Positions 25,917-34,527 of a stretch of 64,000 bases of DNA are shown piece after piece. Both the position numbers and the translations under genes were made by a program. Under the pieces are notes generated by a model that had not been told where the DNA came from, searched no databases, and saw nothing but the letters and a program-made list of their open reading frames with translations. Source of the DNA: Mycolicibacterium rhodesiae JS60 (GTDB taxonomy: Bacteria > Actinomycetota > Actinomycetes > Mycobacteriales > Mycobacteriaceae). The DNA is taken from NCBI GenBank assembly GCA_000230935.2, contig AGIQ01000006.1, positions 62,001-126,000 on the forward strand. The letters run 5' to 3'. Position 1 is the first letter of the stretch, and each line of letters begins with the position of its first letter.

Positions 25917-27407
25917 ATGTTCGAACACCCGAAACGATGGTTCACAGCCCAGTTCGTCCAGTCGCACACGCGCCGCGATGTGGACCTCGAGCACTGGTGG
26001 CAGCTGCCCGATGACGCGACCCGGACGACGTCGCCGTGGCTTCAGCTGGTGGTCGACCTCGTCGCGCCTGCGACGTTCAGCGAGTGGCACGAAAAGGTCG
26101 CCGAGTCGCGCGTCAAGGCCTACGACAAACTGCGCCCCCCGGTGACAAGGGTTGTGTTCCTTCTACTGATCATCGCCGCGCTACAGACTCTTGGTGCGCC
26201 GTGGTGGAGCTGGGTCATGCTGGTACCGGCCGCGCTGCAGGTGCTCCTCGAAATCTATCTGCACAAGTACGTGCCCGACTCGGCGCCCGAACCGCGGTGG
26301 CGGTTGGTGCGCCGCATGCGCGACATGGTCAGCGCGCATTTCCAGACGATGCTGCTGAACGTGACCGGCGTCCTCGGCATCCTCGCGTGCCCACTCAACG
26401 TGGTCGCGGTAGGCTTCACGCCTGCCGGAGATGCGCAGGGCTGGATCAAGATCGCGGCCCTGGCCGCCGCCATCTTCTATCTGAACTCAGGGCTGGCGAG
26501 CGCGTTCCTCGACCCGCCCAACTACACCGAGAACAGCGTGATGCCGCCCGTGATGCACTGGGTGCGCCCCTACGCTCCGCTGATCTCCTATGGCGTCGTC
26601 ACCGCGGTCGTGGCCCTCAGCGCCGCGCTGCACCGCTGGCCCCCCGGGCTGACCCCGCTGGCCTACCTGACCGCGGCACTGACGCTGTTGCTGGGCGGCA
26701 CCATCCGCAACCACGATCGGATGGTGGCGGCCGCGGCACCCGTCGCCCGCGACGCGGTGGAGGCCGGCCGGATCCAGCTGGGCAGGGTCGTGCACGACGA
26801 TCTCGGCCCGGCCAAGGCCGCCGCCGAATCGGCCAGCCGCGTGAACGGCGTTGCGTTGAAGGACGCCGTCGAGTTGCAGGCGCTGTCAGCCTTTCTCACC
26901 CACTTCAACACCCGCACCGGTATTTTCGCGTCACAGCGCATGGAGTTGAGATATCTCGTCAGGAAACTCATTGGGCCCTACGGCATCTCGCCGCGCGAGG
27001 TGACCTACGACATCGACTGGGACACCGCACACATACGCAAGGAAGATCACCAGATCGCTATCCGCATGGCGACAGCACTTGTTCACAACGTCGGTCAGAC
27101 GCTGCAACGCGATAGCTATCTCGACGTGCCCAAATCTCTTGTGGTCGAATGCCATACCACCGGAGACGGTCGCGAGCTGCGCTACCACCTCGCCGTTCGC
27201 GACCATCTGCCGGCCATGAACGGCGACGAATGGTGCACCGCTGGAGGCACCTTGGCGGCGTTACGGTCGTGGCTGCGCGAGGAGTTCAATGGTGACCTCA
27301 CCCAAGAGATCATCGGTGACGGCACCAAGCGGATCACCGCGTCGTGGAGCGATCGACCGCCCATCACCGGGTACGGCGATCCCCAACTGGGAAGGGAACC
27401 GGCATGA
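25917..27407 (+). CDS. divergent membrane histidine-kinase-like protein, 496 aa
   Basis: The N-terminal 280 residues carry about six membrane helices (VVFLLLIIAALQTLGAPWWS, VTGVLGILACPLNVVAVGF, VVTAVVALSAALHRWPPG and others). A soluble part follows with EAGRIQLGRVVHDDLGPAKA, close to the His-containing H box of NarL-type kinases (HDDLG), and later ALVHNVGQTL, close to the N box of the ATP-binding domain. The glycine-rich G boxes were not found, so ATP binding is doubtful. Its stop overlaps the next gene (ATGA), which encodes a receiver-like protein. This supports a divergent two-component pair. The His and Asn readings are by eye. Confidence 0.55.
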   Translation: MFEHPKRWFTAQFVQSHTRRDVDLEHWWQLPDDATRTTSPWLQLVVDLVAPATFSEWHEKVAESRVKAYDKLRPPVTRVVFLLLIIAALQTLGAPWWSWVMLVPAALQVLLEIYLHKYVPDSAPEPRWRLVRRMRDMVSAHFQTMLLNVTGVLGILACPLNVVAVGFTPAGDAQGWIKIAALAAAIFYLNSGLASAFLDPPNYTENSVMPPVMHWVRPYAPLISYGVVTAVVALSAALHRWPPGLTPLAYLTAALTLLLGGTIRNHDRMVAAAAPVARDAVEAGRIQLGRVVHDDLGPAKAAAESASRVNGVALKDAVELQALSAFLTHFNTRTGIFASQRMELRYLVRKLIGPYGISPREVTYDIDWDTAHIRKEDHQIAIRMATALVHNVGQTLQRDSYLDVPKSLVVECHTTGDGRELRYHLAVRDHLPAMNGDEWCTAGGTLAALRSWLREEFNGDLTQEIIGDGTKRITASWSDRPPITGYGDPQLGREPA

Positions 27408-28330
27408 AAACCTATCTTGTCGTCGAGGACGATTCGACCAAGAAAAACAACTGCCTGAAGTTCGGCAACCACTACGGTTTGCGGTTCATCGTTACGGCCA
27501 GCCCGAGGGGAGCAGTCGCATGGTTGCAGGCCAACCCCGACGAGGCTCAAGCGCTATCGGGTGTCATCGCCGACTTCGAGTTGAAAGGTCGACGGCCCAC
27601 CAACCACCATGTGCGCATCGATGTGCCCGGACCCGATGGTGCCGACTACACGGTCTCCACCGGCCTCGGCGTGCTTGACTGGGTCCACAGCATGGATCCC
27701 GATCTGCCGCTATGGGCTCTGACCGACGTCAACGCTGCTCATGCACCGCTTTTCATGAGCGCGGCGAGCCTGTGGCTGGACGCCAAACCCCTCATTGTCG
27801 AACGGCTCTACCAGTGCGACACGCCCCTGGCGGACGGCATGTCCGCAGAACTTCAAGACCCGGACTCATACGCGACCACCAATCCCACCTGGAAATGGGT
27901 CGACGAATCGCGGGCCGCATTCAACGAACTCATGCAAACCAGATACAGCGGCGTGGAAGCATTCGACTGGCTCAACGCCCTGACGCACCTGCGACGCGCA
28001 CCCGGCGGGTTCATCCCCGCCCTGACCGACGCCATCAGGCAGGTGATTCTCGACCAGAAGATCAGCGCCTACGCCAATACCCTGGCTCCGTACATGGCGA
28101 AATGGCAACTACGCCTTGAAGAGATCTATCAGGACTTCCCCGTCGACCGGGAGGAGGACCGCTGGCCGGCCCTCGACGACGACCACCTTCCCGGCGGGCT
28201 GAACGTCTGGGAGGCGTTCAACCCGATCACCGATTTCCTCGGTGACAACGGGGAATGCCTGGAGTTCTTCGAAGCCGCTGACGTCAGAATGGCGTTGAGA
28301 AAATGGCGCGATCGAGGCGACGTGTTCTGA
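27404..28330 (+). CDS. receiver-like protein with novel C-terminal domain, 308 aa
   Basis: The N-terminal region begins MKTYLVVEDDSTKKNNCLKF, with the acidic DD pair of receiver domains, and has a candidate phospho-acceptor Asp in SGVIADFELKG. It also has a long insertion (RRPTNHHVRIDVPGPDGADY). The C-terminal 150 residues are helical (SRAAFNELMQTRYSGVEAFD, TDAIRQVILDQKISAYANTL) and hold no DNA-binding motif, so output may be protein-protein rather than transcriptional. It overlaps the kinase-like gene by four bases. Phosphotransfer between the two is an inference from gene order and from the conserved acidic residues. Confidence 0.55.
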   Translation: MKTYLVVEDDSTKKNNCLKFGNHYGLRFIVTASPRGAVAWLQANPDEAQALSGVIADFELKGRRPTNHHVRIDVPGPDGADYTVSTGLGVLDWVHSMDPDLPLWALTDVNAAHAPLFMSAASLWLDAKPLIVERLYQCDTPLADGMSAELQDPDSYATTNPTWKWVDESRAAFNELMQTRYSGVEAFDWLNALTHLRRAPGGFIPALTDAIRQVILDQKISAYANTLAPYMAKWQLRLEEIYQDFPVDREEDRWPALDDDHLPGGLNVWEAFNPITDFLGDNGECLEFFEAADVRMALRKWRDRGDVF

Positions 28331-28388
28331 GCCCCGCGACATTGCCTGCAAGCAAACAACATTCGAGCGAATACGGTTCACTGAAAAC

Positions 28389-29252
28389 ATGACAACAAGA
28401 CTAGCCGAACATCCACCCCACAGCTGCGCGCAGACCGACGGACTTCGGGTGGTGACCCTGGGGCATCCGGATGCCCGCCGCCAGGTCCTGGTCTTCATGG
28501 GTTTTCTCGCCTGTGTCGAACCCTTCGAACTGCAACGCTTCGCCCTGCTATGCCGCGAATGGGACGCGCAAATCACCGTCGTCGACGCACCCGGCTGCGG
28601 CTACGGCGGCGCCAGGCTGACCAGAACACAACGGCGCGGACTTCGCCGCGGCGACTTCACCACAGTGGCACGGCGAATGGTGCGCGCCGCCCAGAACCAC
28701 CACCTCCCCTTGCGGCGGGGACCGGTCGCCGTCGTGGGCTACTCGATCGGGGCCAGTCTAGCCTGCGCCGCCGCCGCTGATCCGGGATTGCTCCGGGTTG
28801 ACACCTTGATCCTCGTTGAGCCGGTGGCCATGCGGCGATGGAATCTGGCCCGTCTGATCCGATCGGTGCAATCCGAAGACGCCGTGCTCGACGAGTATCT
28901 GCACGACAACAACGCAGTCCCAGGAGCGGTGCCTCCGGCTCAGCGGCGCGACGAGCCGCTGCCCAAACGCTCACGCACCGACCTGGCGCACCTGGGCTTC
29001 GCCCTGACCCGAGGACGACTCACCTCGGATATGTTACGCGCCAACGTTATCCAGTCATTCCCCGTTCAGGTAGTGCACGGCGCCGAAAGTCAGTTATCCC
29101 AGGCTTGCGACATCGAGAAACTGGTTGCGATCTGCCGGCGAGCCGGCATGCAGGTATACGACGTTCCGGTCGCCGGCCGGCACGCACTGTGGCATTCGCT
29201 GCCCGACGTCGCCGCGCTGGCTCAGCTGACCCTCAAACAGTGGCCCCGCTAG
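28389..29252 (+). CDS. alpha/beta-hydrolase-fold protein, 287 aa
   Basis: The nucleophile elbow is GYSIG (Ser nucleophile) in VAVVGYSIGASLACAAAA. A preceding strand and turn read VVDAPGCGYGG. A candidate catalytic His is near the end in VAGRHALWHSLPD. The fold length (287) fits the family. The acid residue is not certain. No signal peptide is visible, so it should be cytoplasmic. Substrate is unknown; esterase and thioesterase roles are both possible. Its stop overlaps the following membrane-protein gene, which starts at a GTG at 29240. Confidence 0.75.
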   Translation: MTTRLAEHPPHSCAQTDGLRVVTLGHPDARRQVLVFMGFLACVEPFELQRFALLCREWDAQITVVDAPGCGYGGARLTRTQRRGLRRGDFTTVARRMVRAAQNHHLPLRRGPVAVVGYSIGASLACAAAADPGLLRVDTLILVEPVAMRRWNLARLIRSVQSEDAVLDEYLHDNNAVPGAVPPAQRRDEPLPKRSRTDLAHLGFALTRGRLTSDMLRANVIQSFPVQVVHGAESQLSQACDIEKLVAICRRAGMQVYDVPVAGRHALWHSLPDVAALAQLTLKQWPR

Positions 29253-29857
29253 CCATCCGTCGCGACAGCGGCGTCACAGCGGCCGTCCTGGTCACCGAGA
29301 CCGTCGCCGTCACTTGCCAATTCGTCCAACACACCGACCCGCGGTTTCCCCTGCTGTACTTCACCGTCGACTCGGCGGTGCTGGCCGCGGTCACCGCAGC
29401 GATCACGCTCACCCGGCCGCAGTTCCGATACCTACCCGCACTCCGGGTGACCTCAGCGGTGGCCGTAGTAGTGTCGGCGTTGATCTTCGCCACCGTCATC
29501 GCGCCGGCGACACCGACCGGAACATGGATCCAGCCGCACGACGACAACTGGGTTGCAACAGCGACAATACTCATGCACGGGGTGGCACCGCTGCTGGTGA
29601 GCATCGCCCTCCCCTCGCTGCCCCTACCGATGTATCTGCGATACGGCTACTTATGGCCGGTCGTGTACCTCGCTGCACTGGTGGTCGTGGCGACGCTGGG
29701 CTCGGTCCCGATGCCCTACCCGTTCCTAGCGCCAAGCCAGATCGGCTGCCCCGGGGCGATCGCGTCGGCCGTCGCCCTGGCGGCGATCATCGCCGCGGTC
29801 AGCTGTGCGCTTTACGGCCTTAACCGGCTGCTGAGGATCCAGGCGACACAAACCTAG
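29240..29857 (+). CDS. Pr6Pr-like membrane protein, 205 aa
   Basis: The protein has about six membrane helices. The pattern TAAVLVTETVAVTCQFVQHT, FPLLYFTVDSAVLAAV, MHGVAPLLVSIALP and YPFLAPSQIGCPGAIA resembles the Pr6Pr family (FAR-17a/AIG1-like) of actinobacteria, where the F/YFTxxS motif is typical. The start is a GTG at 29240 that overlaps the hydrolase gene by 13 bases; a truncated duplicate at 32230 shows a similar start (GTG at 32230). Function of the family is unknown. Confidence 0.65.
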   Translation: MAPLAIRRDSGVTAAVLVTETVAVTCQFVQHTDPRFPLLYFTVDSAVLAAVTAAITLTRPQFRYLPALRVTSAVAVVVSALIFATVIAPATPTGTWIQPHDDNWVATATILMHGVAPLLVSIALPSLPLPMYLRYGYLWPVVYLAALVVVATLGSVPMPYPFLAPSQIGCPGAIASAVALAAIIAAVSCALYGLNRLLRIQATQT

Positions 29858-29949
29858 GACGCCGAAGCCGAAAACGTTGATCGCTCAGTGCAGCTGAGAT
29901 GATTGTCTGAGGGCAATGACGATCTTTGCGCAGGTGATGGAGTGGCGTC

Positions 29950-31167
29950 ATGACATCCGCAACCGTCCCCTTTCTTGCATTGCCCTTGCGCGCACGCCGA
30001 CTCATCCCGGCGGTGGTCGCGATGAGCACCGCCGCCGGCCTTCTCGCCGGCTGTTCGAACACCCAGGCCGCACCATCGGCCCCGCTCTGCGACACCGGCC
30101 AGGCGCTGGTGCTTGTCGTCTCGGTGCACCAAGGGGCGTCGGCACCAGCGATCCCAAGCGCCGCGGCATGCCTGGTGGAGACCGCGTTGAAGTCGGCAGT
30201 ACCCATCAGCATCGTCACCGCCGAGGGCACGCCCCGGCTTCTGATGAAGTCAGCGACCTGGACTCTCAACGACGGTCAGCCCGAGTCATCGAACCCGCAA
30301 GCCTACGGTGACGACCTCGGCGCGGCGCGTGCCGCGGTGCTACGGGCTGTCCAGGCCGCCAAAGCAACCTCCGACCACAACAACCTCGCCGCGGCACTAG
30401 CCATGGCAGCCGACCAGGGCCACCAGACATCCGCGACAGGCGTGCGGATCCTGGTGGTGGACAACGGCCTTAGCGACGCCGGAGCCGTCAACATGGCCCA
30501 ACCCGGAATGACCGCCGCCAACCGCGACGAAGTGGCCCAATTCGTGCGAAGCCACGGCGGGTGCCCCAGCGACCTGTCCGGCACGACGATGACCCTCTAC
30601 GGCGCCGGATACGGTGTGGACCCCCAACCCCGACTGGCCAGCCAGCAGCTCACCGCCGTCGGACAGATCTGGCAGAAGGTCATCGAGGCCTGTGGCGGCC
30701 ACCTCGACCTGGTGCCCACCCCACGCACCGACGCCGGACCGGACACCACCTTCACCGTCACCCCCGTGCCGGTCATCCCGGACGCGGTCGTGCCCGCCCA
30801 TCCCGCCGGGGCAAGTGTCACCTTCGGTGACGACGGCCCATTGCACTTCAAGCCCGACAGCGCCGAGCTCACCGACCCGACCGCCGCACAACAAACGTTA
30901 AAGCCGGTGGCCGACTACCTCAACGAGGACCCTGGGCACGTCATCACCATCTTCGGGACGACCTCCAACGGGCGGACCGCCTGGGACTCCTACACCGCGC
31001 TTGCGCAGGCCCGATCTCTGACGGTCCAACAGATCCTCACCTCAGCCCTGGGGGTGCGATCCGGGCAGATCCATTGTGTCGGGCTGGGATACACCGCCGA
31101 CCCGCCCGTCGTCGACCCGGCCACGGCCGCACTCAACCGGCGCACACGGATCAGCTTCGACACCTGA
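29950..31167 (+). CDS. OmpA-like lipoprotein, 405 aa
   Basis: The N-terminus carries a signal peptide with the lipobox LLAGC, so the mature protein is attached to the membrane by a lipidated Cys near residue 35. The middle (about 45-260) has a von Willebrand-like alternation of strands and helices (ALVLVVSVHQGASAPAI, VRILVVDNGLSDAGAVN), with the start of a VWA-type metal site only partly preserved. The C-terminal 110 residues form an OmpA-type domain: LHFKPDSAELTDPTAAQQ, YLNEDPGHVITIFGTTS, LAQARSLTVQQILTSAL and ATAALNRRTRISF. Such domains bind peptidoglycan. It is probably a cell-envelope protein. It is preceded by a short gap after the Pr6Pr-like gene. Confidence 0.8.
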   Translation: MTSATVPFLALPLRARRLIPAVVAMSTAAGLLAGCSNTQAAPSAPLCDTGQALVLVVSVHQGASAPAIPSAAACLVETALKSAVPISIVTAEGTPRLLMKSATWTLNDGQPESSNPQAYGDDLGAARAAVLRAVQAAKATSDHNNLAAALAMAADQGHQTSATGVRILVVDNGLSDAGAVNMAQPGMTAANRDEVAQFVRSHGGCPSDLSGTTMTLYGAGYGVDPQPRLASQQLTAVGQIWQKVIEACGGHLDLVPTPRTDAGPDTTFTVTPVPVIPDAVVPAHPAGASVTFGDDGPLHFKPDSAELTDPTAAQQTLKPVADYLNEDPGHVITIFGTTSNGRTAWDSYTALAQARSLTVQQILTSALGVRSGQIHCVGLGYTADPPVVDPATAALNRRTRISFDT

Positions 31168-31421
31168 CCGCCGGCGGTGGCTCGGCGCAGCGCAACCCAT
31201 CCGAAAATCGACGACTTACCTCGGCGAGGTGCAGTGCGAGTCGGTCAAGTCAGCCGAGGAATGGAGCCGCCCTGCGGCTAACTGCACCGAATCCACGCGA
31301 CAGAAGGGCCGGGCGGAACCTGAGCAAACAGGCCACGGATAAGACCCGCGACGAGTCCTGCTCGGTGTCGGCCACACGGACTACCGCCCACACGGTCCTG
31401 ACTGTGGTACTACATGTACCC

Positions 31422-32201
31422 ATGGCAAACATGACCGCCTACGAGGCGAGCTCCCTCGACCGCAGCGCGTCTACTTCGCTCGCTAAGCGAGCTGCGCAGG
31501 AGACCCCGCTGAAACCCGCCCCACGCTTGGGCTACCTCAACCACCGGACCAACGAGTACATCGAGTTGCTCGGCCCGCACTGGGTCCTCGACCACCGAAT
31601 GCAAAACTCCGAAGGAAGCTACGGAGCTCACAACGAGGAAGACCACACCAACGACGTATATGCCCTCCTCCCGGATGGCGAGCTCGTGTATGTGCAGGTG
31701 ATCGAGGAAATCTGGACCTTCCCGTCCGGCGGGAGTCCGGTCTACAAAGACCGCGACACCCTGCGGAAAATGACCGACTCCGACGTTCAAGACTTCGATT
31801 TCACGAAAGAACGCTACTCGCTCAATGGCGTGTGGGGAGACACGATTTGGGCGAGCCATGGCCGCGGCGCGCTGGTGCACGATTCAAAAGGTGCGGGTTT
31901 GTTTCGCCGGCTGGAAGACGTTCTCGCGGGTCGACATGAGAACTTACCTGGCCCGTTAGGCTTGCATAAAGAGTCCACGCCGCCGAAACCTACGGCCAAG
32001 GCAGGCTCTCGAGGTCCTCAGAGTTCACGGGCGGTTCAAGGCCAAAAGGATCCCACCAAGAAGGCCAAGGGCGCCGCCTACGGCGTCCTCATCGGGGTGG
32101 CAGCCTGCATCGTCCTGGCGATCATCTGGCCGAGCTTTCCGCCGTTTCTGTTCCTTTTGATCGTCATCGGCGGAGGGGTAGTCGGGCTGTCCCGGGCGTG
32201 A
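31422..32201 (+). CDS. membrane protein of the TAYEAS family, 259 aa (paralogue)
   Basis: The protein begins MANMTAYEASSLDRSASTSL and has the same landmarks as the protein at 15211: HWVLDHRMQNSEGSYG, YALLPDGELVYVQVIEEIW, DSDVQDFDFTKERYS and DSKGAGLFRRLEDVLAGRH. Two hydrophobic helices near the end (YGVLIGVAACIVLAIIW and FLFLLIVIGGGVVGLS) anchor it; the 15211 copy has about four. The ATG at 31422 is supported by that alignment, whereas upstream extensions of the frame are shadow. It ends just before the truncated duplicate of the 29.2 kb gene. Confidence 0.75.
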   Translation: MANMTAYEASSLDRSASTSLAKRAAQETPLKPAPRLGYLNHRTNEYIELLGPHWVLDHRMQNSEGSYGAHNEEDHTNDVYALLPDGELVYVQVIEEIWTFPSGGSPVYKDRDTLRKMTDSDVQDFDFTKERYSLNGVWGDTIWASHGRGALVHDSKGAGLFRRLEDVLAGRHENLPGPLGLHKESTPPKPTAKAGSRGPQSSRAVQGQKDPTKKAKGAAYGVLIGVAACIVLAIIWPSFPPFLFLLIVIGGGVVGLSRA

Positions 32202-32229
32202 CCGCACTTCGTCCAACGGGCGTACGCCG

Positions 32230-32503
32230 GTGAGCCCGTCCGCGCTGGCCGTCGGTCGCGACCGCGGCGTCACAGCGGCCGTCCTCGTCACCGAGACCGT
32301 CGCCGTCACTTGCCAATTCGTCCAACACACCGATCCACGGTTTCCCCTGCTGTACTTCACCGTCGACTCGGCGGTGCTGGCCGCGGTCACCGCAGCGATC
32401 ACGCTCACCCGGCCGCAGTTCCGATACCTACCCGCACTCCGGGTGACCTCAGCGGTGGCCGTAGTAGTGTCGGCGTTGATCTTCGCCACCGTCATCACGC
32501 CGG
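32230..32503 (+). pseudogene. truncated duplicate of the Pr6Pr-like gene
   Basis: The segment 32257-32503 matches 29261-29507 with very few differences, and the GTG at 32230 gives a slightly different first ten codons. The copy stops abruptly at 32503, where it joins an unrelated methyltransferase fragment. It encodes only the first third of the membrane protein. Confidence 0.85.
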
Positions 32504-32757
32504 CTTCTGTACGAGCTCAACGACTTCGACAATGTCGGTCTTGACTCCAGCGCCGAAATGCTCGGATACGCCCGACAACGCCTCGAACCGCATCGTCTGC
32601 GGCCCGGCGGCACGCGCGGATTTGACCTGGCACCCACCTTCGACGCTGTCCTCTGTATGGACGCCGCAATCGGCTACAACGTGGACGCCGCTGAACTCCT
32701 GAGCCGTGTCTTGCGGCCCGACTGTGCTCGGCTGGAAGCTGCCTACAGGTCGTCGAC
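32504..32757 (+). pseudogene. fragment of a class I SAM-dependent methyltransferase
   Basis: One frame reads ELNDFDNVGLDSSAEMLGYA then RQRLEP and TFDAVLCMDAAIGYN, the pattern of motif I/II (GLDxSxEML..AR) and motif III/IV of methyltransferases. The start with the SAM-binding GxGxG is missing, and the C-terminal half is missing. It begins exactly where the membrane-protein duplicate ends, so the junction marks a recombination point. Confidence 0.7.
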
Positions 32758-33099
32758 GGTGATGATCCCATCCTGGATTGCCCGCACGGTCAACGCAGCC
32801 TTGGTGGACGCCGGCCGGCCGGCCGCTTCGTACTTTTCGCGGATGCGTTGGATGTGGGTGCGCACGGTGGCCGTTGTGATGAACAGCGCTTGCCCCACTG
32901 CAGTCTTGCTTTCCGTCGCAAGCCACGCAACTAGCACCTCCTTCTCTCGCACCGAGAGCGCAGGTCGGCATCCGGTCAGCGCCGGTATCGGTGCCGTCGT
33001 CGTCATGACGTGCGCCGCGAGCTCGGTGTCCACGATTGCCCTGAGGTGAGGTGCCACCCGCTGCATTGGTCGCAACGGTAGCCGCGCAGGACGGTCCAA
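32743..33099 (-). pseudogene. LuxR response regulator lacking its receiver domain
   Basis: The helix-turn-helix is complete: LSVREKEVLVAWLATESKTA, FITTATVRTHIQRIREKYEA and AAGRPASTKAALTVRAIQDG, ending ITVDDL. Only the last few residues of the linker region (LRAIVDTELAAHVMTTTAP) precede it; the receiver domain is gone. It is the third member of the family in the window. The orphan DNA-binding domain could be expressed and act as a constitutive regulator, but there is no clear start, so pseudogene is preferred. Confidence 0.65.
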
Positions 33100-33278
33100 G
33101 TCGATTGTGTATCAATTGTTTCGGCGACGGAGCGGGAATGCCGGGCCGCTTCCAGGGCAAGTTTCACATCTTTGCGTTCGCCCAGGCGCTGCTTTCCCGT
33201 TTGCGGACACACCGGCCAAGTGTGGTTGAACCGTCGCGGACGACGCCTGCCGCGCGAGCTGTCATGTGAGATCGTCAT
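33003..33278 (-). CDS. small CxxC zinc-ribbon-like protein, 91 aa
   Basis: The ATG at 33278 opens MTISHDSSRGRRRPRRFNHT. The middle contains CPQTGKQRLGERKDVKLALE and, near the end, RGYRCDQCSGWHLTSG. The YRCDxCxGWHLTS pattern is a known motif of a small actinobacterial family in which the Cys pair binds a metal; the preceding stretch is basic. Its 3' end overlaps the receiver-less regulator. It may bind nucleic acid, but the function is unknown. Confidence 0.6.
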   Translation of the reverse strand: MTISHDSSRGRRRPRRFNHTWPVCPQTGKQRLGERKDVKLALEAARHSRSVAETIDTQSTWTVLRGYRCDQCSGWHLTSGQSWTPSSRRTS

Positions 33279-33801
33279 GGCAATATGCTCCGACCCCGCT
33301 CGGACGGCTCGTTGCCTCGCGGCAATGGGCCGCGACCGGCGGCCGTGAGCCACCCACGAGGCGGCATTCGACGCAAACTAGGGAGGGATTGTCCCTCGCC
33401 GAAGGCGCCGTCAATGAGCGTTGGCTGCCTGGAGCCCTCGCGGTGATGACGCGGAGCGGCTCCACCGTCTTCCTGAGCACCTCGGTGATGCTCTCGACGA
33501 CGAAACGGCAGAAGCCTGGCACCGGCAGCGAATCCGTTGTCGCACCAGCAGAACCCGCCAGGGCCAGCCCATGTCGTCGTCGCTAGTGACGAACAGCCGA
33601 GGCGAACCGGAGTTTCCGCCGAGTCGGTTCGGAGCCGGTACACCGTGGGTGGACCGTCGCGTTCCCACCGCCCAGCGCCGGTGCCACCACCTCACGCGAT
33701 CGACCCGACGGGCCACGCCTCCGGCTAACCCGTCTGATCCGCGCTACGGCGGCGGACCATTCGCGACGGTCCTGCATTGGCGGGTGGCCAGCAGCCATTC
33801 G
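33279..33801. other. stretch without a confident gene
   Basis: Several overlapping frames exist. One on the plus strand (from about 33440) contains DAERLHRLPEHLGDALDDET and one on the minus strand (33262-33522) begins MPGFCRFVVESITEV, but neither has a good start or a homologue in the window. They could be remnants. Confidence 0.3.
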
Positions 33802-34527
33802 CTACCGGGTCGGAGCAGGTCGGTCGACCTGGTCTCGATAGCGGGCGACGACGCGCGCGCGGACGCCTCGTTGCACCGGGTGGTAGCGGTACCAGTACTG
33901 AGCCACGGAGTTGGCCTTCGCCGCCAAACGCGGTAGCGGGCGGTCGAATTCAAAAAGCAGTACCAGGCGACTCGAGTCTCGGGCATTGATTGCCTCGTGC
34001 CGGTGGCTGTCGTCGAATATGAAGACCTCACCCTGCCGCCAGTCGTGGGCGATACCCCAATCGGTAAAGCGCAGGGCGCAGGTCCCAGTGCCGGCTGGTT
34101 CGATCAATGTGAGATGGGCGCGAAGGACTCCCCAGTTGTTCCCGCGATGCGGATGGATCCTCGAGCGCGGGCTCAGGACGGCCAGATCTGCGGCCCGTAA
34201 CCGCGGGATCGTGGCGAGAACCGCCATCGTCCGCGGTAGACGATCCGTGTACGGGTATGCACCGAATCGATCGATCAACGGCACGAGCTTCCAGCTACCG
34301 TCGACGCCGACGGACAGATCGTTGATCGTGCGGGACTCGTTGGGCGCGAGCAGCGTGAGCAACGCCTGAGACTCGGCCCGAATGGCAGTGCATCCGCCGA
34401 CGACGACGTCAAGCCACGGGAAGGTCGTGGTGTCAAGGATTGGCGCCTGATGTGGCCAGCTGCGACGCCCGAGGTTCTCGACGACGTCAAGAAGTCGTTC
34501 GAGCGCAATGTAGATCGGGTCAGGCAT
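33802..34527 (-). CDS. aspartyl/asparaginyl beta-hydroxylase-like 2OG-Fe(II) oxygenase, 241 aa
   Basis: The family hydroxylates the beta carbon of Asp or Asn in peptides using 2-oxoglutarate and Fe(II). The catalytic core is clear: SRIHPHRGNNWGVLRAHL (first His ligand and the HxHRG motif), DWRQGEVFIFDDSHRHEAIN (second His ligand) and RLVLLFEFDRP. The two metal His and the Arg for 2OG fit the Asp_Arg_Hydrox fold. An N-terminal helical part of about 60 residues precedes the core. The ATG at 34527 overlaps the glycosyltransferase gene by 8 bases. In a peptide-modification cluster it is likely to act on a precursor peptide. Confidence 0.85.
   Translation of the reverse strand: MPDPIYIALERLLDVVENLGRRSWPHQAPILDTTTFPWLDVVVGGCTAIRAESQALLTLLAPNESRTINDLSVGVDGSWKLVPLIDRFGAYPYTDRLPRTMAVLATIPRLRAADLAVLSPRSRIHPHRGNNWGVLRAHLTLIEPAGTGTCALRFTDWGIAHDWRQGEVFIFDDSHRHEAINARDSSRLVLLFEFDRPLPRLAAKANSVAQYWYRYHPVQRGVRARVVARYRDQVDRPAPTR

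Noticed and set aside
25917..27407. Standard histidine kinase
   Set aside because: The H-box and N-box look plausible, but the glycine-rich ATP-binding boxes were not found; called divergent instead.
33411..33716. Long open frames on both strands between 33.3 and 33.8 kb
   Set aside because: They overlap in several frames, have no good ribosome-binding site and show Arg/Pro-rich shadow composition; at most remnants.
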